DNA of 64,000 bases from Lunularia cruciata (lineage: Eukaryota > Streptophyta > Marchantiopsida > Lunulariales > Lunulariaceae): NCBI GenBank assembly GCA_948567375.1, contig OX419762.1, positions 11,538,001 to 11,602,000 on the forward strand. The letters are read 5' to 3'. Below are positions 35,501 to 46,780 of the stretch, one piece after another. Position 1 is the first letter of the stretch. Every line of letters begins with the position of its first letter. Under the pieces are notes generated by a model. The model did not search any database. It was not told where the DNA came from and worked only from the letters and a program-made list of their open reading frames with translations. The translations under genes were made by a program, and so were the position numbers.

Positions 35501-36305
35501 ATAGAGTAGAAGGCATTTTTTATAGCAAGAACCCACAACTTTGAACTCAATAAATGGTAAAAACAAAAATAACAGTAAATACCATAATTGTGTTTGGTGG
35601 TTGAGGTGTTATGTTATCCAAACACATGGTGAGAGGAGACATGATAGTGCTATTGGTTCATCTAAACAAAGAGAACCACATCTTAAACCATAATTTTTTA
35701 GCAATGTTGTGTTATCTTCCCTTGAAGTACAAGAGGAAATTAACAAATTGATAAACTTGCATCTATTATTTAAACAACATTTATCTTGTGGTTTGTGTAG
35801 CCAATGAAAGAGTAATTTAGTGTGGTTTATTTCCATATTATTGGAGTAGATTGTACAATGGATCCAATGGTTGAACTACTATTATATGAGAAATCTATGT
35901 ACATTCAAGTGATTGGCCATGTGGATTACAATCATGTTCTCTTTGAGTAATTTTGATGTATGGTGGAGATTTGATAGATAGGGTATGTTTTAGTTTTAGG
36001 AGTCTTGAGCAAGAGTAGGATGTTGAGAGTGAGAGTTATAATAGAGTGTGGAAGTTAGAGAATCAAAAAGAGTGTAGGGAATGCAATTATGAAGAAAAGA
36101 CCATAATTGGAGAGAAGAATTTACAAGCTTTTGTTTGGAGACACAACAAAGGGATTTGAGCAAATGTTGGGTAGGTTAAGATCAATTGAAACAAGGGGAT
36201 CAATTCATACCCATATGAACAAACTAGAGAACTTTGAGAGTTCTATCATATCTTTTCAAGATTTGTCAATGAGGCTAGAGAGTATACAAAGTGCTTATTG
36301 ATTTG
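32466..36305. repeat. Right copy of the ~4 kb segmental duplication
   Basis: Collinear with 385-3935. It starts at the same TA next to the pogo-like element and differs by scattered substitutions, a longer (TA)n run at about 32485-32508, and about 305 extra bases at 35276-35581. No gene is seen: the frame 36107-36301 has no domain I know and is broken in the other copy. The end of the match lies inside the palindrome that begins near 35820. Confidence 0.85.
35276..35581. other. ~305-bp insertion (or deletion in the other copy)
   Basis: It is present here between AAGGATGC and CATAATTG but missing at about 3193-3202 in the left copy. No inverted ends or clear target duplication are visible. 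Open frames in it look accidental. Confidence 0.6.
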
Positions 36306-38500
36306 AGCTCAAGAAATTATAAGTTTGAGTCAATATCAAGTCTAATATGATAGATTTAAAATAAAGCATTGGAAATAAAATTGTTAAGGATAAGATTATG
36401 ATAAAATTTGGGATTTTGTTCACTTCTCAAGCTCTAGTTTGAATAAAGCCTTGAAAATTCTCAATATTGTTAATGGTTAGGTCTTGAACCTTTGTGCAAA
36501 TGTTTCATGTGAATTTTCAAATAGAGAATTTAAGGTCTTGGATCAAGTATACCTCAGTTTATGGGGCTCAAAAGTTTAGAATATAACTTGAGAATTTATC
36601 CATATATAGGGATTGAAATTGGATTAAATCTTCAAAATTTACATAAATTTAGATAAGATACGACAAAATATTGTGTAAAATTTAGTTTTCTCTAGGTGTA
36701 ATGAGATTAAGAGTTGATATAACAAACTCTTTTATAAAAATAATATCATAAGCTAAATGGAATATTTATACTTCCAACCACAATTGAATACTAATTTTTC
36801 CATTTGTGATATGATTGACTAGTTTAGGTTGTTGGACTGTTTTGGAGGATTATAAATACCTTTGAACCAAAAACCTGATGAAAATTTATCAAAAATTAGA
36901 AGTAAACTCTCAATTAAGGATTTCAAAACTAGATTTAAAACTACCAAAATGTGGTCAACTTTGAGATCTTGTCAAAGGAGCTATAGTGGTCAGATCAAGG
37001 CTTGCTTTGTATCCATGGAAATTTTAGTTCTCAAGCTTTCCATTGAATTATACAGCATTTGAATTAGGGTTGTAAAAATGTTATTCTCATTTGAGTCTCA
37101 CAAAGATTCCTTATAAAATAGATTCCAAATGTTGCAACATATGTAACCTTTGATTTCTAGATCAGAGATACACATAGTCCCCAAAGTCACTCTAGTAACC
37201 TAAAATCTTCAATCAGAGTAATAGAAATAGAAGAGTTAACATTTAGTAGTGAAGGTAGAAATGCTCATATTGAGCATACAAAAATATTTTTAGTGGAACT
37301 TATTGTATCAATTTTCACTCTTCATGGACCTTGAGCAAACCAAAATTTCCATAGTAGCTACTTGTGCTCTTATCTAAACCCATGCAAAGTTTGATGGTTC
37401 AATCCAATTTCAGTCCTTAGATATGGATCAATTCCTCAATTGGGCTAACTTGTGAGCTCTATAGACCCAAGCATACTTGATCCAAGACCCTGTATACTTG
37501 ATCCAAGACCTTGAATTGTCTATTTGAGGAATTCATATGAAATTTTCATACAAAGGTGTAAACTCTAACAACCAATAATATTTCCATAGCTTGATTCAAA
37601 CCACAACATGAGAAGCAACAAAAACCCCAAACCTTATCATAATCTTCTCCTCAATGATATGATCTCCAGTGCTCCAACTTCAATCTATTAAATATAATTT
37701 GAGATTGACTGAAAAGTAGAATTTATTGAGCTCAATACATTGAGCACTTTATTAACTCACTGAGTCTTCTACTTCAATTGAGTGGATTAGGGTAATCCAC
37801 TCAAAATCTGCTCAATGTATTGGTTTTTGTCTCTTGATTGTACCTTATGACTCTTCTCTCCAACCATGGTCCTCTCTCCCCAAATGCCCTTCTCTAACTC
37901 CTTCAATCCTTGAAGAAGTCCAAGCTTTCCTTGTTGGGATCCAAACTCTTGCAAATTTGTCATTTAAAGTCTTCACTTTTTCTCAAATGGACACCACAAC
38001 TCCACCTTGAAGCTCATGAACAAATTAAAAAAAAATTCTCCTCTAAGAGCACATAAATTGTTAAATCCTAGACTTGCTCGTAAGCATTAAAAGGATGATA
38101 AGATTTGGGTTTTCTATCATCGACTCCATGAATAATGCCCTAAAATATATCACCATCCAATCCATAAGCCATCACGGTGTAAAATCTGAAGCTTGATGAG
38201 GAAAGGATTTAGGAATAGCAGATTGGAAGCATGGGACATCTTCTGCTCAAATGCTTCATTTGATGCCCTAGTGTCCATGTTTTGCTAAAACTCCCACTCG
38301 AGATTCCTAAAACTAAAACTCCCTATACATCAACTCTCAACTCTCCACCACCTATATACATCAAAACCCTTGAAAAGGATAAGATTGTACTTCATTTGGC
38401 CAACCACTTAAATGCACATAGATCGCTCACATGGCAATAGCTCAACCATGGGATCCGTCATACAACCTACTCTATCTTTATGGAGATAAACCACACTAAT
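35820..38500. repeat. Large imperfect palindrome (foldback-like), centre near 37.0 kb
   Basis: The reverse complement of 36310-36660 aligns with 37360-37750 over many blocks, such as TACTTGATCCAAGACC, TTATCATAATCTT and AATCCAATTTCA. The reverse complement of 35820-36020 aligns with 38290-38500, ending in GAGATAAACCAC versus GTGGTTTATTTCC. The arms are degraded by substitutions and indels, most strongly between 36020-36300 and 37750-38280. No transposase is present. It could be a foldback element or two inverted copies of one repeat. Confidence 0.6.
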
Positions 38501-38825
38501 TTACTTTTTCATGGGCTATGCAAACTATAACATGAAAGTGCACACATTCTACTACAACTCTCACTCCCCATATCCTTCTCTTGGTTGAGACTCTTAAACT
38601 AAAAACACACCACCTTCTATCAACTCTTCACCACCTATATACATAAGAACCTTCAAAGAGGACAAGACCATAATCCACATGGCCAATCATATACATATAC
38701 ATAAATTGCTCATATGGCAAAAGCTCAACCGTAGAATTTGTCCTACAATCTACTCTAATAATGTGGAGATAAGCTATGCTAAACTCCTTTTTTAGTAGTT
38801 ACACAAACCATAACACAATAGCATG
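38284..38825. repeat. Tandem duplication, ~265-bp period, extending the palindrome arm
   Basis: 38284-38545 and 38546-38825 share order and sequence (CACCACCTATATACAT ... CACATGGC ... CTCAACC ... GGAGATAA). They are extra copies of the outer part of the right palindrome arm, and are also the reverse complement of 3430-3600. Confidence 0.65.
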
Positions 38826-39400
38826 CTTCTATAAGAATGCATAACAAAGTATAAAGAGTGAAGGTGCAATATTGTTAAATATGTTAGATAAAATATATTT
38901 ACTATGTTATAATGTATTGGCGATTGATAAAGTTCATGCAATTGTGGTTGGAGGAGATGGTGAAGGTGGTATATGTTGTCATTTTTTTTGTCTCTTTGGG
39001 AATACATTGTGTGCCTAGTTGTAGAGCTTGTGGATAGAAAGTCACATGTAAGCTTGTTACTAGTAGTTTGAATCTACTATTTTTCTTAACTATGAACAAA
39101 TTTTAGCTTTATTTTCAATGTTCTTTCTATTGAGTAAGGGAATAATAGGTGATTTAACTAATTATCACAATACGTACTCTTGGTTTGTTATTCTTTCTAT
39201 TGAGTAAAGGAAAATGAGTAATTTAACTAATTATCAAGATATGCACTCTTGACTTCTTTGTCATCATTTCCAATACTATCAAGGATAAATACACAATAAA
39301 TAAAAATAAAATGGAAGGATAATACACACATACTAATCTAAACCATATGTACATATAATCAAACATGCAAAATACAAAAAGATTCAAATATAAAAAACTA
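38826..39400. other. AT-rich DNA with a short tandem duplication
   Basis: A repeat of about 65 bp occurs at roughly 39115-39250 (TTCTTTCTATTGAGTAA ... TTTAACTAATTATCA, twice). Nothing else was recognised. Confidence 0.5.
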
Positions 39401-40439
39401 TTAACTCTTTATGATTTTGATAATAATGTCTTCCAAAAGGCATTTGTTCCACCTAAAATCTGTTTTTATCTATATTTAAATAGTTTAATTTATATATCTT
39501 TTGACAAAATATTTCTATGAGAGTCGCACAAAGATTTCTTAATATAACTTGACCTTAAATATTCTAATGCGCAATAGAAAATATAAAAGTAATTTTTTGC
39601 AACGATATAAAATGAAACTCAAATTGATCATTATAGATCTTTTGACAAAGTTCTAAGCTTTGTTAGATTTTTGTAGTTCAAATTGTAAGTAAAATTGAAA
39701 TCTGTTTCTTATATAAAATTTAGCCAAAATTCACGCAAAGGTTCATGTATATAATAAAATTTTCTAATATTCAATAATAATTATAAATTGTACATTCAGT
39801 TATAATTATAGATAGAATTACTCCACCAAACTAATGATAATAATTTGAATAGAATAAAATCTAATATGTATAAATTTTAAATCAATCAAATTTTATACCA
39901 TATATTTTTATATTATTATTTACAATTTATAAAATTTAATGACTTAGTCCAAATATAATCTTTAGATGTGGATCAATTCTCAATATAATTTTGAATAAAA
40001 TTTAAATTTTACATATTTAAGTAAATTTGATTTAATGTAATTACTTTCCTATTTAAATAATTCATATGAAATTTTTTCATAGAGGTTTAAAATAAAACCA
40101 CCAAAAATTAATATTTTATAACTTAATTCAAATCAAAATTTATAAATGATCAACACTCCAATCTTGATCATAATCTTCTTTTTAATATTTTCATTTCCAA
40201 TACCATAATTTTAAGATCAGCTCAAACAAAATTTTGAGCTTAACATGATGAATATTTTATCTACTTTGTAAACCTATTGAGAAATCATAAATATCTGTAA
40301 TATAATTCTCAAAAATTATAATTTATGCACATAAGTATGAATTTTATCCTTTTTTTAATTTATTATATAAAATTCAGAATTTATTTAAATATATATTGAT
40401 TTTTTGTTGTTAGACCATATCATATATATATATATATAC
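39401..40439. repeat. Additional AT-shifted copy of the palindrome arm sequence
   Basis: 39945-40270 aligns in the direct sense with 37415-37760 (GATGTGGATCAATT, AATTCATATGAAATTTT, GATCATAATCTTCT) but is far richer in A and T. It has no coding capacity and ends in an (AT)n run at 40421-40437. Confidence 0.5.
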
Positions 40440-40769
40440 TTGTGTCGAATTATTGCACCTTGAATTCTTGAATTCTTCCCATATCAAGATTGATGCAACA
40501 AACTACCATTCAGCTTGCTCCACTCGGAATCACCACCATAGTTTTGCAACTTCATCCAATTTACTTGAAGCTAAAAGAATATATCTCCGTTCATCTTGAA
40601 GATTTCTAACTTCAAAATAACATTCACAATCAAACAAAACTTCTCCATTATGCCCTAGAAGTTCTTGCCTCCAAATACCTTGGGTTTCAAAAATTAGATT
40701 CACTCTTCTCCTTCTTGAAATAGTGCTCTCTTTGCATGCTCTTGATGATCTCATTCTTCCAACAATCAA
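40440..40769 (-). pseudogene. Gag fragment of a second gypsy-type element
   Basis: Codons on the minus strand from 40769 to 40530 give an arginine-rich start and then FDCECYFEVRNLQDERR and a closing KLWW. This matches the layout of retrotransposon gag capsid domains, which end in A-x-x-W-W. The frame is open to the WW and continues in decayed form to about 40440. The rest of gag, protease and pol are missing. It lies downstream of the leader and primer-binding site at 40853-41094 in the same orientation. Confidence 0.6.
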
Positions 40770-41082
40770 GTAAGGTACTCAATTTGTTATTGCATGGCAA
40801 TGATAAATTTGTGCATTTTCACCATGTTACTACTCTACAAACTACGTACAATTCTTTAGCTGTAGATTAACACATAGATGCAACACATCCACCGCTCTCC
40901 ATAAGTTACAATTGGAAGCAACAAGGGTTCATTGGACAAGGTGATTGTATTTAGAAAATCTTATCCAAAACATGAAATTTTGAACTATGTAAAATGATGC
41001 TTGTGTAGTATATGAACAAAAAATCCCAATGGTTTTGTGGAAATGGGTTTGGTGGTCCATAAATTCCATCCATCCTATTCTT

Positions 41083-41519
41083 GCTTTGGTACCAATGTAA
41101 AAGACCAAGGGGAAAAATAGCAGAATGGAAGATCAAGGTGAAATATCACACTAAGACTCTTGAATGAAGGAAACTAGCTCATGCCTAGCATTGGCTTGGG
41201 TTTTGGTATGTATAGGGAACATACAAGGCTCTTCAGAAACTTCTCAAGAAAATTCCTAAAAGCCGCCTTCTTAGAGTGCAAGCCATGCTAATTGGGAAGC
41301 TTCATTCTAGAAGCTGCCTACTTGGCGTGCAAGCTAAGGTAGTCAAGAAGCTTTTTAAGAAATTTCTGTCTAGAAGTGATCTACTTGGCATGCAAGCTAA
41401 GCTAGTCAAGAAATTTCCCAAAAACCTTTCTCTTAGAAGTCACCACTTGGTATGCATATTACTCAATGCTTGGAAGGTACCAAGTAGCTACCACTAAAAG
41501 CTAAAACTAATGCTGCCAT
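41083..41519 (-). mobile_element. LTR and primer-binding site of the second gypsy-type element
   Basis: Read on the minus strand, an LTR ending in ACA (plus-strand TG at 41096) is followed after one base by TGGTACCAAAGC (41083-41094). That resembles a primer-binding site for initiator Met tRNA with two mismatches. The LTR may extend to about 41519. Inside it, 41250-41460 holds about three to four imperfect units of 65-70 bp built around CTACTTGGC(G/A)TGCAAGCTA. The outer boundary is uncertain. Confidence 0.5.
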
Positions 41520-41528
41520 GGTCCCGGA

Positions 41529-43981
41529 CTATAGTGAGCCAAGACTGCCACTACTGAAGCATACTGGTAGGCGACATACCCGTCCCTCACCAGATTGCCA
41601 ACTTGGTCTATAGGAGGTTGTCTCCTCCCAATAGTCAATATTGAAACCCATGGGGTATAACACTGCTCCCCCAACTAGCACATCATATGACTCAGCTATT
41701 GTCGCAATAGCTTGAGCTCTCACCACCGAGCTATTATTCGGATGACCATGCTAAAATTGGACAACAAGCTCTCCACGTGTGATGTACTATGTCAAACCAC
41801 CACCTAGAGATGTTTGGATTTGAAATGGACACCTCTCCACATCGGTCTTCCGTAACTCCGGACCGACAACTGCAACCTTCCCCAACATAAGGGGTTGTGC
41901 ACTAGAGTCTAACAAGTCTCTCTGTGGTGTATAGACCTTCCCTGAAGGTCCCACCAAATAGAACATCCCCCTCTAGTTATCCAATAGGACAACACCAGGT
42001 GTGAACCGCGCTCTCTCAAAGGCCGGTCTAGCTCGCAACTCCTCCAGTCTAGTCGGTGCTGCCTGCCATAAACCACTGGTCGCTGATCAGATCCCATGCT
42101 CCTCAACCAAGTCAGCTCCACTACCAAGCACCTCTCCTCTAGTAGTAGGAACCGCATTATCTTGACTCTCACAAAGCATGGCAGCCAACCAAAACACTGG
42201 AGTTGGGTCAACTCCCAATGTAAACATGTCACTAGTTGAAAACAAAGGACACCGCATAATCAGCTGAGCCACCCCCAACATCATGCTAGACTCAGTCTGT
42301 GTAGTAGTAGGTAGTCCATCATGTACTCCATCACCACCTACCACACCTGCACTGGGACGTCTAGGAACCATGGATGTTGTCTGCAATGCCTTAGATAGCA
42401 TGAAAGACTAGGGAAGTCTGACCTATCTCCCAACCTCTCCTCTCTATGGGTCCAACTCTATTGATGTTCCTCTAGGCTCTAGAGCACGTATTGCACTCCT
42501 AGTCACTACTATAGATGCGTCCACCTGTGCAGATCCGCACATGAAATCCAAAGCATCTTTGTCACCAGCATATGAGGTGGAAGCCTCAGCAACCAAATTT
42601 GATCTCCTCTGAGCAATAGCCATACTAGCCAATCTCTGCTCCAACTGCTCAATCCGAGTAGCCATAGCTATATTAGAAGTAAGGGCATGTACGTCACCCC
42701 TACTAGGTGTATATCTTCTACCACCACCTCTACCACCTTGTCTTCCATGAATTGGAGATCCCCTACTACCTACCATAGCAGCCCTACCACTCCATAACTC
42801 CAGGTGTAGGTCAAAACACCGATCACTAGTATGACCAAATCTATGGTAATGCTCACACTGCCTTTTTGCTGGCTGTGATGCACCCGAGGTGTTAGGTCCA
42901 CTGCCTTGAGTACACTCTCTCCAATAATGAGGTCCACCACAAGTCCAACAAGCAACACCACTATTCACTGGCTTTTGTTGACCCAAAAATGAAGGTAAAG
43001 GTCTGACTCCACTAGGTCCTCCACTCGCTCCATAGGATTTGGACTGTCCAACCTGTCCTCAAAAACCAACCAAGCGTGATGCACTCTACTGCACTCTAAA
43101 AGAAGTCACAGCCATGGATGAGGTCTCCCTACCAAATCTAGATGTCACCACTCTCTCCTCCACCATGTTGAGCTCAATATGCTTAGCCAAACCAAAGACC
43201 ATTGCCAAAGTGGTTGAAGTAGCCTACAACAACGTAGCATCACAAACTCTATGTCGTAACTCCCTATCCAGTATCCCATACCAAAATAGGACTGCTTGGG
43301 CCTTAGTAACTCCTTGAGTGAAACTGATCAGCCGCCTCATGCGAGTGTATGCCTTGCATAGGCTCTCTCTAGCCTTCCGATGGAACTCCTGCAAGCTCCT
43401 CAACTTGTCAATCCACACTCCCTAGTAGTTTTACCTCAAACACTAGAAGAACTCCACCATGGGGTTAAACCTTGGTACCACACCACCTCCTACAGCGGTA
43501 CCTCCACTCGTAGTAGCACTATCTCCAACTAGTGCACCTCCACTAGCTCCAACATCACTACTTGAGCTAGAACTCGTAGGTATAGCCAATCTACTCCTGA
43601 CCATCGAACCTAAAGTGGTAGAGACATAGTTTGGAGACCAATATTGTCTCCATAACTTGATCTCCTCCAAATCAGCTCTCCTGAACTCATGGTAGTCATC
43701 CATTGGCGGACCCTCTAGATGTTAAAACAACCCCTTCCATGCCATGAAGGGTGTAAACAAAGTCGGGTTCCGCATCTACTATAGATCACACCAACTATTG
43801 GCCTCATGGATGAAGTCATCCAACTCAATAGTACCCATTGTACCAGAGTAACACGTAAGGCCTTTGGAGGCCCATAAATCTTGTCCATGTCCCACAACAA
43901 TGGTGTAGACACACCAAGTGCACTCTCAACTGGATCAGCTCCTGTGTCAAACTCTAACTCAAAGTCAATCTCCTCCCTCAC
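41529..43981 (-). pseudogene. Gypsy-type gag polyprotein with an adjoining unidentified conserved region, disabled
   Basis: From 43703 down to 41529 one minus-strand frame continues for about 725 codons. It is interrupted by stops (among them those ending the open segments at 43443, 43224, 42444 and 42087) but not by frameshifts. 43715-43981 lies in another frame and appears to be the N-terminal part. The segment 43224-43418 resembles a gag capsid helix region. 42750-42965 has a zinc knuckle CWTCGGPHYWREC (C-x2-C-x3-H-x4-C) and a second knuckle with its second Cys changed to Tyr. Downstream, 41529-42401 stays in frame and looks protein-like (blocks around VFWLAAMLCE, AVPTTRG, VLVGGAVLYPMGF), but I do not recognise the domain and see no reverse transcriptase or integrase. 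Its LTR lies at 44613-45524. Confidence 0.75.
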
Positions 43982-43984
43982 TAG

Positions 43985-44612
43985 GACTTGAGATACATGC
44001 TGATACCGAGCGCCACTCCAAGTAAACCCACTGGGTACTGCATGGTTATCTCATCTAGAATCCCCAAAGAACTCCATCGTGGCAAAGTAACAACAATTGC
44101 AATCGCAACCGCAACCACAAACTACAACCACAAATTGCAACAGCAAGTACCCCACCAAGTGCCAACACCACCCAATGCTAATACTAACCAAGCACCACCA
44201 CCAACCGAGCACCACCAAATGCCAACACCAACCAAGCACCACCAAGTGCCAATACCAACCGAGCACCACCAAGTGCCAAAACTAAGGGAACATTATCCAC
44301 TAATGTAACTCTAACCGAGACAACTACATTAGGAGCAAGGGCGACCTATAACCTACCATCACAACACGCATTCTCACGGTTTGTAGGTCATCACTTCCTA
44401 CCTCACCGGAGAGAGACAAAGGTAGTCTGACTGGTCATCATTCCAGCCTACTACCGAGAGCACACCAGAGCACCAACGCTCAAAATTCAGGGCACCTCAC
44501 ATAAACATGGTGCACAAACAAGAAGCAGAGAATGGAGGGGATCCAATCACAAGAAATCTAAACAAAAACCCTTCATCTCATAAAACAACACGAGACTAAC
44601 TCTGCCACCATT
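43985..44612 (-). other. Retroelement leader with minisatellite and primer-binding site
   Basis: 44150-44285 contains three to four imperfect 27-bp units of the form CACCACCAA(A/G)TGCCAA followed by ACCAACC(A/G)AG. At 44601-44610 the minus strand reads TGGTGGCAGA, a plausible initiator-Met-tRNA primer site with two mismatches, two bases after the LTR end. Confidence 0.55.
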
Positions 44613-45524
44613 TGGCATTTGACATAATCAAAATATCTATCAACTTCTTGAGCTACAAGGATCCTTGATGATCAAATTCAAGTTCTTTTCACCAAAATCT
44701 GACATAACTCCTTCACAAAATCTGATGTAAATCTGATGTAAAATCTGACATAAATCCCTAAAAATGGTTGACCACTAAATCCTTAGCTAACTCTTCATTC
44801 AAGCCAAATTGGAAAAAGTATTCCATCTTCAATTCATGAGGATCTACTCCCAACTCCACCTTCAATTTCAGTTTTTGAGCTCAACTTATAACAAACTGGT
44901 CCTGAGCTCAAAATCACAACTACCGCATGAAAATTGCTTCTTCCTTGGCTCCAAATTTTGCCAGTGCTTCTGTACACACACTCTTTAGGGAAATCTGAAC
45001 TACTCGATTGAGACACCACGATCCACCGAGCTTGGAGATACCACCAACACTCGCAATTCATGCACCCAATTTCCCCTTGACTCACTTCTATGATGTAATC
45101 AGATCATTTACCACTCGAATCAATCAAACTCAAATCAATACTTGATCTGAACCTCAACAATTTGCCAATAACATGGCATTGATTACAGTCAAGCCACACA
45201 CACTCTACCTAAGAGACTCTAGGTGATGCTCGCCGGCTTTCTGTCCACTCTAGCTAGGAACTCAAAGGCTCAACATTAGAGAAGTGAGCTCTTTGGAGCT
45301 ACACTCCTAGGATATACTCCTGATCTTGACCTAGGTCTCATCCCAATAGTCCCGTGACGGCACACCCAATGGTCCGGATGGTGCTCGGCCATGAAATCAA
45401 TACCCTAAACCTGAAATCTGACCATCAGAAAGTAGTCTATGAGTAACTGCCAAATTGCCTCTAACTACTATCATTAGAACTCCAATCTCCAAGCATCTAG
45501 ATGCGACACTACAAATGGTGTGAA
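44613..45524 (-). mobile_element. LTR of the gag-bearing gypsy-type element
   Basis: It opens on the plus strand with TGGCATTTGACA next to the primer-binding site. It ends near 45524 after GATGCGACACTACAAATGGTGTGA, the same outer end as the LTRs at 5199 and 56637. Its length of about 912 bp is ordinary for gypsy-type LTRs. The outer side abuts a decayed gag of the same family, so this element inserted into an older relative. The partner LTR is not in the window. Confidence 0.7.
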
Positions 45525-45539
45525 AAATCTCATGATAGG

Positions 45540-46780
45540 TAGTAGGTGAAAATATGGCATAAGAGTATTTAAAAATGCTCTAACTTGTTTTGAAAATACA
45601 CATCTTGCAACAACAAGGTATTTCATTTTAGTTTGCTATTATGCAACCAATAATTGCTCTTAAGTAAGACATTTATCCACTTCACTCCAAAATGTCCTAG
45701 CTCTTCATTAAGATGTTAAATCAATAGTGCTCTTTGAAATGCAAGTGGTACTACACACACTCTACTATCTTCATTTATACAAAGAATACGTTAGTATCAT
45801 AGATCCTTGTCCAATATCTCATACCTCAATCCATTGTTTGATGAAGTTTATCAATTAAATCATACAATGGATGCCTTGGAAATAATGTAAGCTCTTTAAC
45901 CTTCTATTGGAACTCTTACAAGCTTCTAAGCTTATAAGTCCACACTCTCTAGTAGTTTAACCTCAAGCACTTGAAGAACTCAACATGAGATTAGTCCTTT
46001 TTTATATTATCTTTTGCAATGTTATAACCATTTGTAATAACATCATCTCCAACTAGTGCATCATTAAAAAGATGTACTAGTGCTACTAGCACTAGAATTT
46101 GTTGGTATTATCCACACATAAAAACTAAGTGTGAGATGATAAAGATGTAATTTAGTGGTCAATATTATCTCCATATGTCAATCTCCAATAAATGTACTCA
46201 TAGTAATCATCCATAAGTAGATACTCCAAGTGTTAAGATAATCACTTTTATGCTATGAAAGGTATAAAAAAAGTTGGGTTCTACATCAATTGTAGATCAC
46301 ACTAATTTTCAAAGTCTTTGATGAACCAACTACATAAAGTACCAAAATTACTTCTAGATCTTTTTGAAACTTTAGCATAACAACACACTAAAATACAACA
46401 ACTATTACAACTATGTGCTAACATCAACAATTCAAATATTAACCTTAATAGCAAAACAACACTTGTTGTTGGTATCTAAGTACCTCTAATTATAAAAACT
46501 CTATTAAGAATAAGACCAGCCTATAATCTTACCATCACAATACTCATAATTATGGTATGCAAGTCAACATTTTGTGATGTAATAGAGAGAAACATAAGTA
46601 GTGTGATTGATCATTATTCCAACTTCACTATGGATAACACATTACAAAACTAAAAATTTAACTATCAAGATGTCAATACAAACAAATAGGACATAGAGGG
46701 AGTCCAATCATAAGAAGTCTAAACAATAACCATTCACTCATAAATATCCAACAAGACTAAATATTCCACTATTTTGTATT
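45540..46780 (-). pseudogene. Older, AT-shifted copy of the same gag/leader region
   Basis: 45890-46780 follows 43370-44612 block by block, for example CCACACTC(C/T)CTAGTAGTTT, GTAATCATCCAT and the leader CAAACAA ... TCATCTCATAAA. Most differences are C-to-T or G-to-A toward AT. The primer-site region sits at about 46770. No frame survives. Confidence 0.7.

Noticed and set aside
43988-44308. 106-codon frame rich in Thr, Pro, Asn and His
   Set aside because: It is a translation of the CACCACCAA minisatellite in a retroelement leader on the opposite strand to gag.
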